Positions 1 to 5,481 of a stretch of 5,481 nucleotides of DNA are shown here, piece after piece. Under the pieces are notes generated by a model. The model saw only the letters and a list, made by a program, of their open reading frames with translations, made no database searches and had not been told where the DNA came from. Origin of the DNA: Bacteroidales bacterium (GTDB lineage Bacteria; Bacteroidota; Bacteroidia; Bacteroidales; JAADJA01). The translations under genes were made by a program, and so were the position numbers. Within the stretch, counting starts at the first letter, position 1. Each line of letters opens with the position of its first letter. The stretch lies in contig JAOZLR010000192.1 of assembly GCA_029934735.1 (NCBI GenBank), positions 1 through 5,481 of the forward strand, read 5' to 3'.

Positions 1-1068
1 GTTTTGTGTAATGCTGACGAAGGTGAGCCGGGGACATTCAAAGACAGGGTTATTCTTACAGAGCGCCCAAGCCTGATGTTTGAGGGAATGATTATAGCCG
101 GGTATGCAATAAATGCAAAACTCGGTCTTTTATACCTGCGTGAGGAATACTATTATCTCAAAAAGCATCTGGAATTTGTTTTGAGCGATTTTCGTCAAAA
201 GGGCTGGCTTGGAAATAATATTCTAGGAATTGAGGGATTCAACTATGATATCAGGATACAGTTTGGTGCCGGAGCTTATGTTTGCGGCGAGGAATCGGCT
301 TTGATAGAATCCTGTGAAGGTAAACGTGGTGAACCCAGAAACAGGCCGCCTTTTCCGGTCCAGGTAGGTTATCTTAACCAACCAACTATTATTAATAATG
401 TAGAGTCGCTTTCATCTGTCACAAAAATTATTTCAAATGGAGCAGATTGGTTCAAGTCGATGGGAACAAAAGAATCATCGGGAACTAAGCTGTTAAGCAT
501 TTCGGGAGATTTGAAATATCCTGGGACATTTGAGGTTGAATGGGGAATAACTATTAATGAAATGCTTGAAATGGCTGGAGCCACAGATGTTAAGGCTGTT
601 CAGATTGGAGGTCCATCGGGCAGGCTTATTGGCCCGAATGAGTTTCACAGAACAATTTGTTATGAAGATTTACCCACCGGTGGTGCAATGATAGTTATTG
701 GCGAAGGGCGAAGCATACTTGACGTTGTTATGAACTTTATGGATTTCTTTATTGAAGAATCCTGCGGCTCATGTGCTCCTTGTCGCTATCTTACTGTAAT
801 ATTGAGAAATAAACTGAAGAAAATAATTGACGGTAAAGGTGTGGCCAGCGACCTTGATGAAATTGTACACTGGGGAAAACAGATGAAGATAGCAAACCGT
901 TGTGGACTTGGACAGTCGGCTGCGAATCCGATTCTGACAAGTATTGAAAACTTCAGACTTGAGTATGAAGCAAAAATAGAAAAAGGAAAAGATTTCGATA
1001 CAGAATTCGATCTTAACTCGGCTATAATTGAATCAGCAAGAGCTGTGGGACGTTTTCCAGAGGCATAG
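1..1068 (+). CDS. hoxF: NAD-reducing hydrogenase diaphorase subunit HoxF, 5'-truncated by the window edge
   Basis: HoxF is the NuoF-like flavoprotein that exchanges electrons between NAD(H) and FMN and passes them to the HoxU iron-sulfur chain. The reading frame is open from base 1, so the gene starts upstream; the TTG at base 4 lies inside the conserved motif and is not a start. Visible are 355 residues (numbered from base 1): the NADH-binding motif CNADEGEPGTFKDR at 3-16, the glycine-rich GAGAYVCGEESAL at 89-101, PPFP near 117, NNVES near 132, and the SCGSCAPCR motif with Cys255, 258 and 261 plus Cys301, the four ligands of an N3-like [4Fe-4S] cluster. The tail after Cys301 (FRLEYEAKI, then FDLNSAIIESARAVGR) resembles HoxF more than complex I NuoF, as do the hoxUYH genes that follow. 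The FMN glycine loop and any NuoE-like N-terminal domain are outside the window, so it cannot be told whether HoxE is fused or separate. Confidence 0.93.
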   Translation, partial: VLCNADEGEPGTFKDRVILTERPSLMFEGMIIAGYAINAKLGLLYLREEYYYLKKHLEFVLSDFRQKGWLGNNILGIEGFNYDIRIQFGAGAYVCGEESALIESCEGKRGEPRNRPPFPVQVGYLNQPTIINNVESLSSVTKIISNGADWFKSMGTKESSGTKLLSISGDLKYPGTFEVEWGITINEMLEMAGATDVKAVQIGGPSGRLIGPNEFHRTICYEDLPTGGAMIVIGEGRSILDVVMNFMDFFIEESCGSCAPCRYLTVILRNKLKKIIDGKGVASDLDEIVHWGKQMKIANRCGLGQSAANPILTSIENFRLEYEAKIEKGKDFDTEFDLNSAIIESARAVGRFPEA

Positions 1069-1116
1069 CTTAAGGTGTTGAAAATAGAAAATTGAAAACA
1101 AATTAAACATATCAAA

Positions 1117-1824
1117 ATGAGCGATATAGTAAAATTTAAAATAGATGGCAAAGAGTGCGTTGCAGATGAGGGATTAAACCTTGTAGATGCTGCAAAGCAA
1201 AACGGAATATATATTCCGACCCTCTGCCACCTCGAAGGTATCAAACCTGCCGGCTCCTGCCGTGTTTGCAATGTCAAGATAAACGGCAGATTTATGACCG
1301 CCTGCACAACCCCTGTGGTTGATGGAATGGAGATTGAAAACAGTACGGAGGATATTCAGGAACTTAGAAAGATAATTGTAGAAACATTGTTTGTGTCGGG
1401 AAATCACTATTGTCCGGCCTGCGAAAAGAGCGGCTGCTGCGAATTGCAGGCTCTTGGGTATAAATTTACAATGCTTGTTCCCAGATTTCCATATGCTTTT
1501 GAGCCTAAGGAGGTGGATGCCGAATCACAAAAACTTTATATCGATCGCAACAGATGTATTTTGTGCAAAAGGTGTGTCAGGTCAATTAAGTCAAAAGATG
1601 GCAAAAGTATATTTGCAATAAAAGGCAGAGGGCATAATGCGATGATAAATATTGACCACGAACTTGCAGCACAAATGACAGATGAAGAAGCCACGAAGGC
1701 AATGGATAACTGTCCTGTGGGTAGCATCCTGAAAAAAGAGAGAGGTTATTACACTCCCATAGGAAGCAGGAAGTATGACAAAGAACCTATCGGAAGTGAT
1801 ATTGAAGAATCAGTAATAATTTAA
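1117..1824 (+). CDS. hoxU: NAD-reducing hydrogenase diaphorase subunit HoxU
   Basis: HoxU is a cytoplasmic electron-transfer subunit related to the N-terminal part of complex I NuoG; it links HoxF to the HoxYH hydrogenase. The 235 residues match the usual HoxU size. An N-terminal [2Fe-2S] ferredoxin domain has Cys37, 48, 51 and 63. A His-Cys [4Fe-4S] site follows at His97, Cys99, Cys102 and Cys108 (N-H-x-C-x2-C-x5-C). A third site, [4Fe-4S], uses Cys147, 150 and 153 with Cys199 in NCPVGS. The second CxxCxxC group that some HoxU (cyanobacterial type) carry is absent, and the position after RCVR is Ser-Ile; the C-terminal block GYYTPIGSRKYDKEPIG resembles the Ralstonia-type soluble hydrogenase subunit. 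Cys107 is an extra cysteine next to ligand Cys108. The ATG at 1117 fits the domain start; it lies 48 bases after hoxF and has an A-rich leader without Shine-Dalgarno. Confidence 0.94.
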   Translation: MSDIVKFKIDGKECVADEGLNLVDAAKQNGIYIPTLCHLEGIKPAGSCRVCNVKINGRFMTACTTPVVDGMEIENSTEDIQELRKIIVETLFVSGNHYCPACEKSGCCELQALGYKFTMLVPRFPYAFEPKEVDAESQKLYIDRNRCILCKRCVRSIKSKDGKSIFAIKGRGHNAMINIDHELAAQMTDEEATKAMDNCPVGSILKKERGYYTPIGSRKYDKEPIGSDIEESVII

Positions 1825-1825
1825 T

Positions 1826-1832
1826 AAGGAGG
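1826..1832 (+). promoter_or_regulatory. Strong Shine-Dalgarno before hoxY
   Basis: AAGGAGG sits 8 bases before the hoxY ATG at 1841 and starts one base after the hoxU stop codon ends. It is a near-perfect match to the anti-Shine-Dalgarno sequence and supports this start for hoxY. The starts of hoxU, hoxH and the DHOD-like gene have no such motif, so this site is an outlier within the operon. Confidence 0.85.
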
Positions 1833-1840
1833 AAAGTATA

Positions 1841-2392
1841 ATGAGTAAACCTATTGTAGCAACAACATCACTCGCTGGCTGTTTCGGATGCCATATGTCA
1901 ATACTCGACATAGACGAACGTATTTTGGATTTATTTGATCTCGTTGAATTTAATAAAAGCCCAATAGATGATATAAAAGAATTCACAAAGATGTGTGATA
2001 TTGGAATCATCGAAGGAGGATGCTGTAACAGCGAAAATGTCCATATCCTGAAGGACTTTAGAAAAAATTGCAAAATTCTTATATCTCTTGGCGAATGTGC
2101 AATAATGGGCGGGTTGCCGGCTATGAGAAATAATATTCCCATTGAGGAGTGCCTTAGGGAAGCTTATCTTGACGGGCCGTCAACAAAGGGACACAATCCT
2201 GACGGAATAATGCCAAACGATGAGGAATTACCTATTCTTCTAAATAAAGTATATCCATGTCATGAGGTTGTGAAGATAGACTATTATCTTCCGGGTTGTC
2301 CCCCACGGGCTGACCTCATCTGGAATGCACTTGTAGCACTTGTAACAGGTGACGAATTGAAATTACCTTATGAAGTTGTAAAATTTGATTAA
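1841..2392 (+). CDS. hoxY: NAD-reducing [NiFe]-hydrogenase small subunit HoxY
   Basis: HoxY is the small subunit of the hydrogenase module; its proximal [4Fe-4S] cluster carries electrons between the NiFe site of HoxH and HoxU. The 183-residue protein begins almost directly with the cluster motif LAGCFGCHMS (Cys14, Cys17), followed by EGGCCNSEN (58-66), GECAIMGGLPAMRN with Cys86, and LPGCPPRAD with Cys153. Cys14, 17, 86 and 153 are the expected four ligands. There is no Tat signal peptide and no C-terminal domain for medial and distal clusters, which marks it as a short cytoplasmic group 3 small subunit and not a membrane-bound uptake type. Cys61 stands where family members, as I recall them, often have valine (EGGVCN). 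The gene follows hoxU by 16 bases and precedes hoxH by 18, consistent with co-expression. Confidence 0.95.
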   Translation: MSKPIVATTSLAGCFGCHMSILDIDERILDLFDLVEFNKSPIDDIKEFTKMCDIGIIEGGCCNSENVHILKDFRKNCKILISLGECAIMGGLPAMRNNIPIEECLREAYLDGPSTKGHNPDGIMPNDEELPILLNKVYPCHEVVKIDYYLPGCPPRADLIWNALVALVTGDELKLPYEVVKFD

Positions 2393-2410
2393 TTATAAAA
2401 AACAGCAACT

Positions 2411-3862
2411 ATGTCAAAGAAAATAACAATAGAACCGGTAACCAGAGTTGAAGGACACGGAAAAGTTACCATACATATAGATGATGAAGGAAATATTTCG
2501 CAGAGCAGACTTCACATTGTAGAGTTTAGAGGATTCGAGCGATTTGTACAGGGAAGGCCCTATTGGGAAGCTCCTGTTCTTGTGCAACGTCTTTGCGGTA
2601 TTTGTCCGGTAAGCCACCATCTTGCTGCTGCCAAAGCACTTGATGTGATTGTTGGTGCCGGCACCGGTGATGGACTAACTCCAACCGGAGAAAAAATGAG
2701 AAGATTAATGCATTACGGACAAATGTTCCAGTCGCATGTATTGCATTTCTTTCATCTTGTTTCACCCGACCTTCTTTTTGGTATTGATAGTGACCCCGCA
2801 ATAAGAAATATTATCGGAGTAGCTAAGAAATTCCCTGATCTTGCAGTTCAGGGAGTAATGATGCGGAAATTCGGACAGGAGATTATCAAAGCAACTGCCG
2901 GAAAGAAAATTCACGGAACAGGTGCCATCCCGGGTGGAATAAACAAACATCTGACGCAGGAAGAAAAGGACAGTTTCCTAAACGGCCCGGACCCGATGAA
3001 TATTGATAAAATGATATCCTGGTCACAGGATGCTCTTGCATTCCTGAAAGGTTATCAGAAAGAGAATAAAGATTTTATCGACAATTTTGCTGCCTTTCCA
3101 TCGAGCCACTTAAGTCTGGTTAGAAAGGACGGAGCTCTTGATCTGTACCACGGAGTACTCAGGGCAGTTGATTCCGATGGTAAGAAAATTCTTCACGATG
3201 TTGATTATCAGGATTACCTTGAATATATTGGAGAAGAAGTCAGGAACTGGAGCTATATGAAGTTTCCTTATTTGACTGAGTTTGGAAAAGAAAAGGGTTG
3301 GTACAGAGTCGGGCCATTGGCACGTCTGAATACCTGTGACTTTATACCGTCTCCTCTGGCTCAGAAAGAATTTGAAGAGTTCAAAGCATATACAAATGGA
3401 AAGCCGAATAATATGACGATGCACTACCACTGGGCACGTCTTATTGAAGTATTGCACTCGGCCGAGATGATGAAAGACCTTATTAATGATCCTGATCTTA
3501 TGAAAGGCGAGCTTGTAACTAAAGGAGAGAAGAGGTCGGAAGGAGTTGGTGTTATTGAAGCTCCAAGGGGAACACTTTTCCATCATTATGGAATAAATGA
3601 ACACGACCAGTTAACAATGGCTAACCTTATCGTTTCAACAACAAGTAATAACGAACCAATGAATATTGCTGTTAATCATACTGCAAAACAGTATATGCAA
3701 GGACAACCAATAATCACTGAGGGGATGATGAACGCTGTTGAGGTAGCTATCAGAGCTTATGACCCTTGTTTGAGTTGTGCAACACACGCAATGGGCAGAA
3801 TGCCTCTCGAAATAGTTCTTATTGACAATAATAATAATATCATTGATAAAAAAAGAAGGTAA
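2411..3862 (+). CDS. hoxH: NAD-reducing [NiFe]-hydrogenase large subunit HoxH (precursor)
   Basis: HoxH holds the Ni-Fe(CN)2CO active site that oxidises H2 or reduces protons. The 483 residues contain the N-terminal motif RVEGHGK (12-18), the L1 motif RLCGICPVSHH with Cys62 and Cys65, HGTGAIPGGINKH (168-180), RVGPLARLN (299-307), IEAPRGTLFHH (382-392), and the L2 motif DPCLSCATHA with Cys453 and Cys456. All four nickel ligands are present, so the enzyme looks functional. By family rule the maturation protease cuts after His459, releasing residues 460-483, a 24-residue peptide of the same length I recall for Ralstonia HoxH. That peptide includes four Asn in a row from an AAT repeat and ends in Lys-Lys-Arg-Arg. 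The ATG at 2411 starts the protein just before the conserved ITIEPVTRVEGHG block. No Shine-Dalgarno is seen in the A-rich leader. The stop codon lies 2 bases before the hoxW start. Confidence 0.96.
   Translation: MSKKITIEPVTRVEGHGKVTIHIDDEGNISQSRLHIVEFRGFERFVQGRPYWEAPVLVQRLCGICPVSHHLAAAKALDVIVGAGTGDGLTPTGEKMRRLMHYGQMFQSHVLHFFHLVSPDLLFGIDSDPAIRNIIGVAKKFPDLAVQGVMMRKFGQEIIKATAGKKIHGTGAIPGGINKHLTQEEKDSFLNGPDPMNIDKMISWSQDALAFLKGYQKENKDFIDNFAAFPSSHLSLVRKDGALDLYHGVLRAVDSDGKKILHDVDYQDYLEYIGEEVRNWSYMKFPYLTEFGKEKGWYRVGPLARLNTCDFIPSPLAQKEFEEFKAYTNGKPNNMTMHYHWARLIEVLHSAEMMKDLINDPDLMKGELVTKGEKRSEGVGVIEAPRGTLFHHYGINEHDQLTMANLIVSTTSNNEPMNIAVNHTAKQYMQGQPIITEGMMNAVEVAIRAYDPCLSCATHAMGRMPLEIVLIDNNNNIIDKKRR
3827..3838 (+). 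repeat. (AAT)4 trinucleotide repeat in the 3' end of hoxH
   Basis: Four AAT codons in tandem encode Asn473-Asn476 of HoxH, inside the C-terminal peptide that is predicted to be removed during maturation. The tract is short but exact, and continues as an AT-rich stretch toward the stop codon. Confidence 0.7.
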
Positions 3863-3864
3863 AA

Positions 3865-4371
3865 TTGAAAATTTCTCATAAAATACTGATTTATGGATTT
3901 GGCAACCCAGGCCGTCAGGACGACGGCTTAGGGAATGCCTTTGTGGAAAAGATGGAACAATGGGTTAATGACCTGGGTCTTGAAGGTTTTGAATTCGACA
4001 GTAATTATCAATTGAATATTGAAGATGCTGCTGCAATTTCCGACAAAGATCTGGTGATTTTTGCCGATGCTTCAGTAGAAGAAATTGAGGATTTTATATT
4101 AACACAGGTTGATGCCGACACAAAAGTAGCTTTTACAACTCATGCAGCTTCTCCCGGATATATTGTTCAATTATGTAAGGATATCTACAACCGTATTCCT
4201 CCGACTTACCTTCTACATATTAAAGGTTATGAGTGGGCATTCATGGAAGGGCTAACTGAAAAGGCAGTCGAAAATCTTGAAAATGCAATTGAAGAGATGA
4301 AGATAAAATTGCAAAATCCGGAAGAACTAATAAAAAGTTTTAAATCATTTGAATCTAAAGAAGTTTGTTAA
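3865..4371 (+). CDS. hoxW: Hydrogenase maturation endopeptidase, HoxW-like
   Basis: This is a nickel-dependent endopeptidase of the HycI/HybD/HoxW family, which trims the C-terminus of the large subunit after nickel insertion; its place directly after hoxH makes HoxH the likely substrate. The 168 residues are near the family's usual length. The N-terminus has the signature GFGNPGRQDDGLG (11-23), with Asp20 matching the first nickel-binding residue of HycI. Asp68 in FADAS and His93 in TTHAASPG match the other two. YQLNIEDA (48-55) and LLHIKGYEWAF (near 115-126), followed by LTEKAVENL, are also typical of HoxW-type proteases. The start is TTG at 3865: the frame has a stop at 3847-3849 and no ATG or GTG between that stop and the signature motif. 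A weak GAAGG at 3855-3859 lies only 5 bases upstream of it and overlaps the end of hoxH, so coupled translation is likely. Confidence 0.9.
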   Translation: MKISHKILIYGFGNPGRQDDGLGNAFVEKMEQWVNDLGLEGFEFDSNYQLNIEDAAAISDKDLVIFADASVEEIEDFILTQVDADTKVAFTTHAASPGYIVQLCKDIYNRIPPTYLLHIKGYEWAFMEGLTEKAVENLENAIEEMKIKLQNPEELIKSFKSFESKEVC

Positions 4372-4390
4372 TCAAAAATAAAGAATTATT

Positions 4391-5362
4391 ATGGATCTTT
4401 CAACAGAATATATGGGACTGAAGCTTAAAAATCCCATCATTGTTAGTAGCTCGAAACTTACCGGTAACATAAATAATATTAAAAAGTGTGCTGATGTAGG
4501 TGCAGGTGCAATAGTTATAAAGTCACTGTTCGAGGAGCAATTGCTTGCCGACTCATCACGGCTTATGGATCAGGATATGAAGTATTTCTGGTTTCCCGAA
4601 GCTATTGAGTTCATAAACAAGCATGCTAAAGAGTTCGGGTTAAAACAAAGCCTTGATCTTATTAAGGAGGCAAAGGCTTATGCCGATATTCCGATAATCT
4701 CAAGTATCAACTGTGTTACTTCCTATGAATGGCCACAGTTTGCCAAAAAACTTGAGGATGCCGGAGCCGATGGCATTGAGTTGAATATTGCAATATTTCC
4801 TTTCGATAAATATATCTCCTGCAAAGAGATAGAAGATCAGTACGTTGAAATAGTTGAGGAGGTGAAGAAACATGTCAATATCCCGGTTTCTGTAAAGCTG
4901 GGATCCTATTTTACAAACCTGATGCAAATGACCCATCGCCTTGATGATGCTGGTGTGGACGGACTTGTTTTTTTCAACAGATATTATCGTCCTGATATTG
5001 ATATTGAGGCAGAAAAGGTTGTTCGCGAGAATATTCTTAGCGGACCTCAGGAGGTAACCAGGTCATTGAGATGGGTTGCCTTGTTGGCTGATAAGCTAAA
5101 CTGCCAACTTACTGCCGGAACAGGAATACACGATTACACTGGAGTAGTTAAACAATTGCTTGCGGGTGCTTATTCCGTACAAATTTGTTCAACATTGTTT
5201 AATAACGGATTAAGTTATATCGATACAATTTTGTTCGATCTTGAAAAGTGGATGAAGAAACATAAATACACTTCCGTTTCTGAATTCAGAGGAAACGTTT
5301 GTAAAGATGGTACTTGCGGTAGTAAGTTCGAGAGAGTACAGTTTCTGAAGAAGGAGTTTTAG
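4391..5362 (+). CDS. Dihydroorotate dehydrogenase-like FMN-barrel protein
   Basis: The 323 residues form an apparent (beta/alpha)8 FMN barrel related to dihydroorotate dehydrogenase (DHOD), and most resemble the DHOD-like family often annotated as 'dihydroorotate dehydrogenase-like protein'. Visible features are MDLSTEYMGLKLKNPIIVSSS (start), KSLFEEQ with Lys44, INC with Asn107, GADGIELN ending at Asn132, VSVKL with Lys169, GLVFFNRYYRPDID, and a phosphate-binding-like segment AGTGIHD then LLAGAYSVQICSTLF. True class 1 DHODs have a Ser/Cys-Pro-Asn catalytic loop right after ELN; here the segment reads ELNIAIFPFDKY, so the usual catalytic base is missing and pyrimidine synthesis is doubtful. 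A Cys304/Cys309 pair (CKDGTC) lies near the C-terminus. No membrane segment or Fe-S motif is evident. It follows hoxW by 19 bases with no Shine-Dalgarno, so it is probably co-transcribed with hox. The substrate is unknown; naming it pyrD would be unsafe. Confidence 0.85.
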   Translation: MDLSTEYMGLKLKNPIIVSSSKLTGNINNIKKCADVGAGAIVIKSLFEEQLLADSSRLMDQDMKYFWFPEAIEFINKHAKEFGLKQSLDLIKEAKAYADIPIISSINCVTSYEWPQFAKKLEDAGADGIELNIAIFPFDKYISCKEIEDQYVEIVEEVKKHVNIPVSVKLGSYFTNLMQMTHRLDDAGVDGLVFFNRYYRPDIDIEAEKVVRENILSGPQEVTRSLRWVALLADKLNCQLTAGTGIHDYTGVVKQLLAGAYSVQICSTLFNNGLSYIDTILFDLEKWMKKHKYTSVSEFRGNVCKDGTCGSKFERVQFLKKEF

Positions 5363-5453
5363 TCTGAGATAAGGCCAACCTAACAGCCTTTATTGTTGTT
5401 TATGATTGTTAAGTTGGAGACTCATTTATAAATATTGATTTTTTTTGAGAACG
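5363..5453. other. Noncoding tail after the last gene
   Basis: This 91-base AT-rich stretch has no start codon leading to a credible reading frame and no recognisable promoter. It holds only a weak 5-bp inverted repeat (5371-5375 with 5386-5390) and an oligo-T tract near 5440-5446, ahead of the terminator hairpin. Confidence 0.6.
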
Positions 5454-5481
5454 CATCCATTGGAATTCCGGTGGATGTTTT
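5454..5481 (+). terminator. Rho-independent terminator at the end of the hox operon
   Basis: Bases 5454-5463 pair with 5468-5477 in a 10-bp stem (8 Watson-Crick pairs, two G-U pairs at 5460/5471 and 5461/5470) closed by an AATT loop at 5464-5467. A further G-U pair at 5453/5478 is possible. A T-run begins at 5478 and runs to the window edge, so its full length is not seen. The hairpin starts about 90 bases after the last stop codon, and no T-run follows it on the minus strand, so it should act on the rightward transcript. Confidence 0.72.

Noticed and set aside
4..1068. Start of hoxF at the TTG at base 4
   Set aside because: This codon falls inside the conserved NADH-binding motif, and the family has a large N-terminal part with the FMN loop before it, so the gene is cut by the window edge.
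1069..1116. Internal promoter or small gene in the hoxF-hoxU gap
   Set aside because: The gap is 48 bases of A-rich sequence with no clear promoter pair and no usable open frame; it looks like an ordinary leader.
786..1307. 173-residue minus-strand open frame
   Set aside because: It lies opposite hoxF and hoxU, both of which have clear family motifs, and its translation has no recognisable domain.
1391..1621. 76-residue plus-strand frame inside hoxU
   Set aside because: It is out of frame within the cysteine motifs of hoxU; its composition looks like a frame artefact and it has no motif of its own.
3110..3604. 164-residue minus-strand open frame
   Set aside because: It is entirely opposite hoxH, whose protein is conserved through this region; it looks like a shadow frame.
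5371..5390. Short inverted repeat AAGGC/GCCTT as a terminator
   Set aside because: The stem is only 5 bp with a 10-base loop, and the following bases are not a clean T-run; the hairpin at 5454 is much better.
5401..5450. Possible promoter for a gene beyond the window
   Set aside because: The stretch is AT-rich, but no Bacteroidota-type (TTTG with TAnnTTTG) or sigma70-type pair with acceptable spacing was found, and a terminator follows it.

Overview
The window carries the distal part of an operon for a cytoplasmic NAD(P)-linked bidirectional [NiFe]-hydrogenase (Hox type, group 3d). All genes read left to right. In order they are: the 3' part of hoxF (NADH/FMN subunit, its 5' end outside the window), hoxU (iron-sulfur diaphorase subunit), hoxY (hydrogenase small subunit), hoxH (hydrogenase large subunit), a hoxW-type maturation protease, and an FMN-barrel protein of the dihydroorotate-dehydrogenase-like family. 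A good rho-independent terminator hairpin sits at the very end of the window. No RNA gene, mobile element, CRISPR array or convincing minus-strand gene was found.

The parts fit together as one enzyme. HoxF has the NADH-binding motifs and one [4Fe-4S] site. HoxU carries sites for one [2Fe-2S] and two [4Fe-4S] clusters. HoxY carries only the proximal [4Fe-4S] site. HoxH has all four nickel-binding cysteines. Electrons would run NAD(P)H - FMN - HoxF - HoxU - HoxY - NiFe site, or the reverse. HoxW would remove a C-terminal peptide from HoxH, predicted here as 24 residues after His459. The last gene is placed as an operon member (19 bases after hoxW), but its role in the system is unknown. It lacks the Ser/Cys-Pro-Asn catalytic loop of true dihydroorotate dehydrogenases.

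The host is probably a member of the Bacteroidota or a relative, most likely an anaerobe or facultative anaerobe. The evidence is indirect: a somewhat AT-rich sequence and AT-rich leaders with no Shine-Dalgarno motif before hoxU, hoxH and the last gene. hoxY is an exception, with a near-perfect Shine-Dalgarno. Lineage should be treated as inference.

Layout: 1-1068 hoxF (partial); 1069-1116 short A-rich gap; 1117-1824 hoxU; 1841-2392 hoxY; 2411-3862 hoxH; 3865-4371 hoxW; 4391-5362 DHOD-like; 5363-5481 noncoding tail with the terminator. Most of this is a known system. The items most worth a second look are the DHOD-like gene and the unequal translation signals inside the operon.
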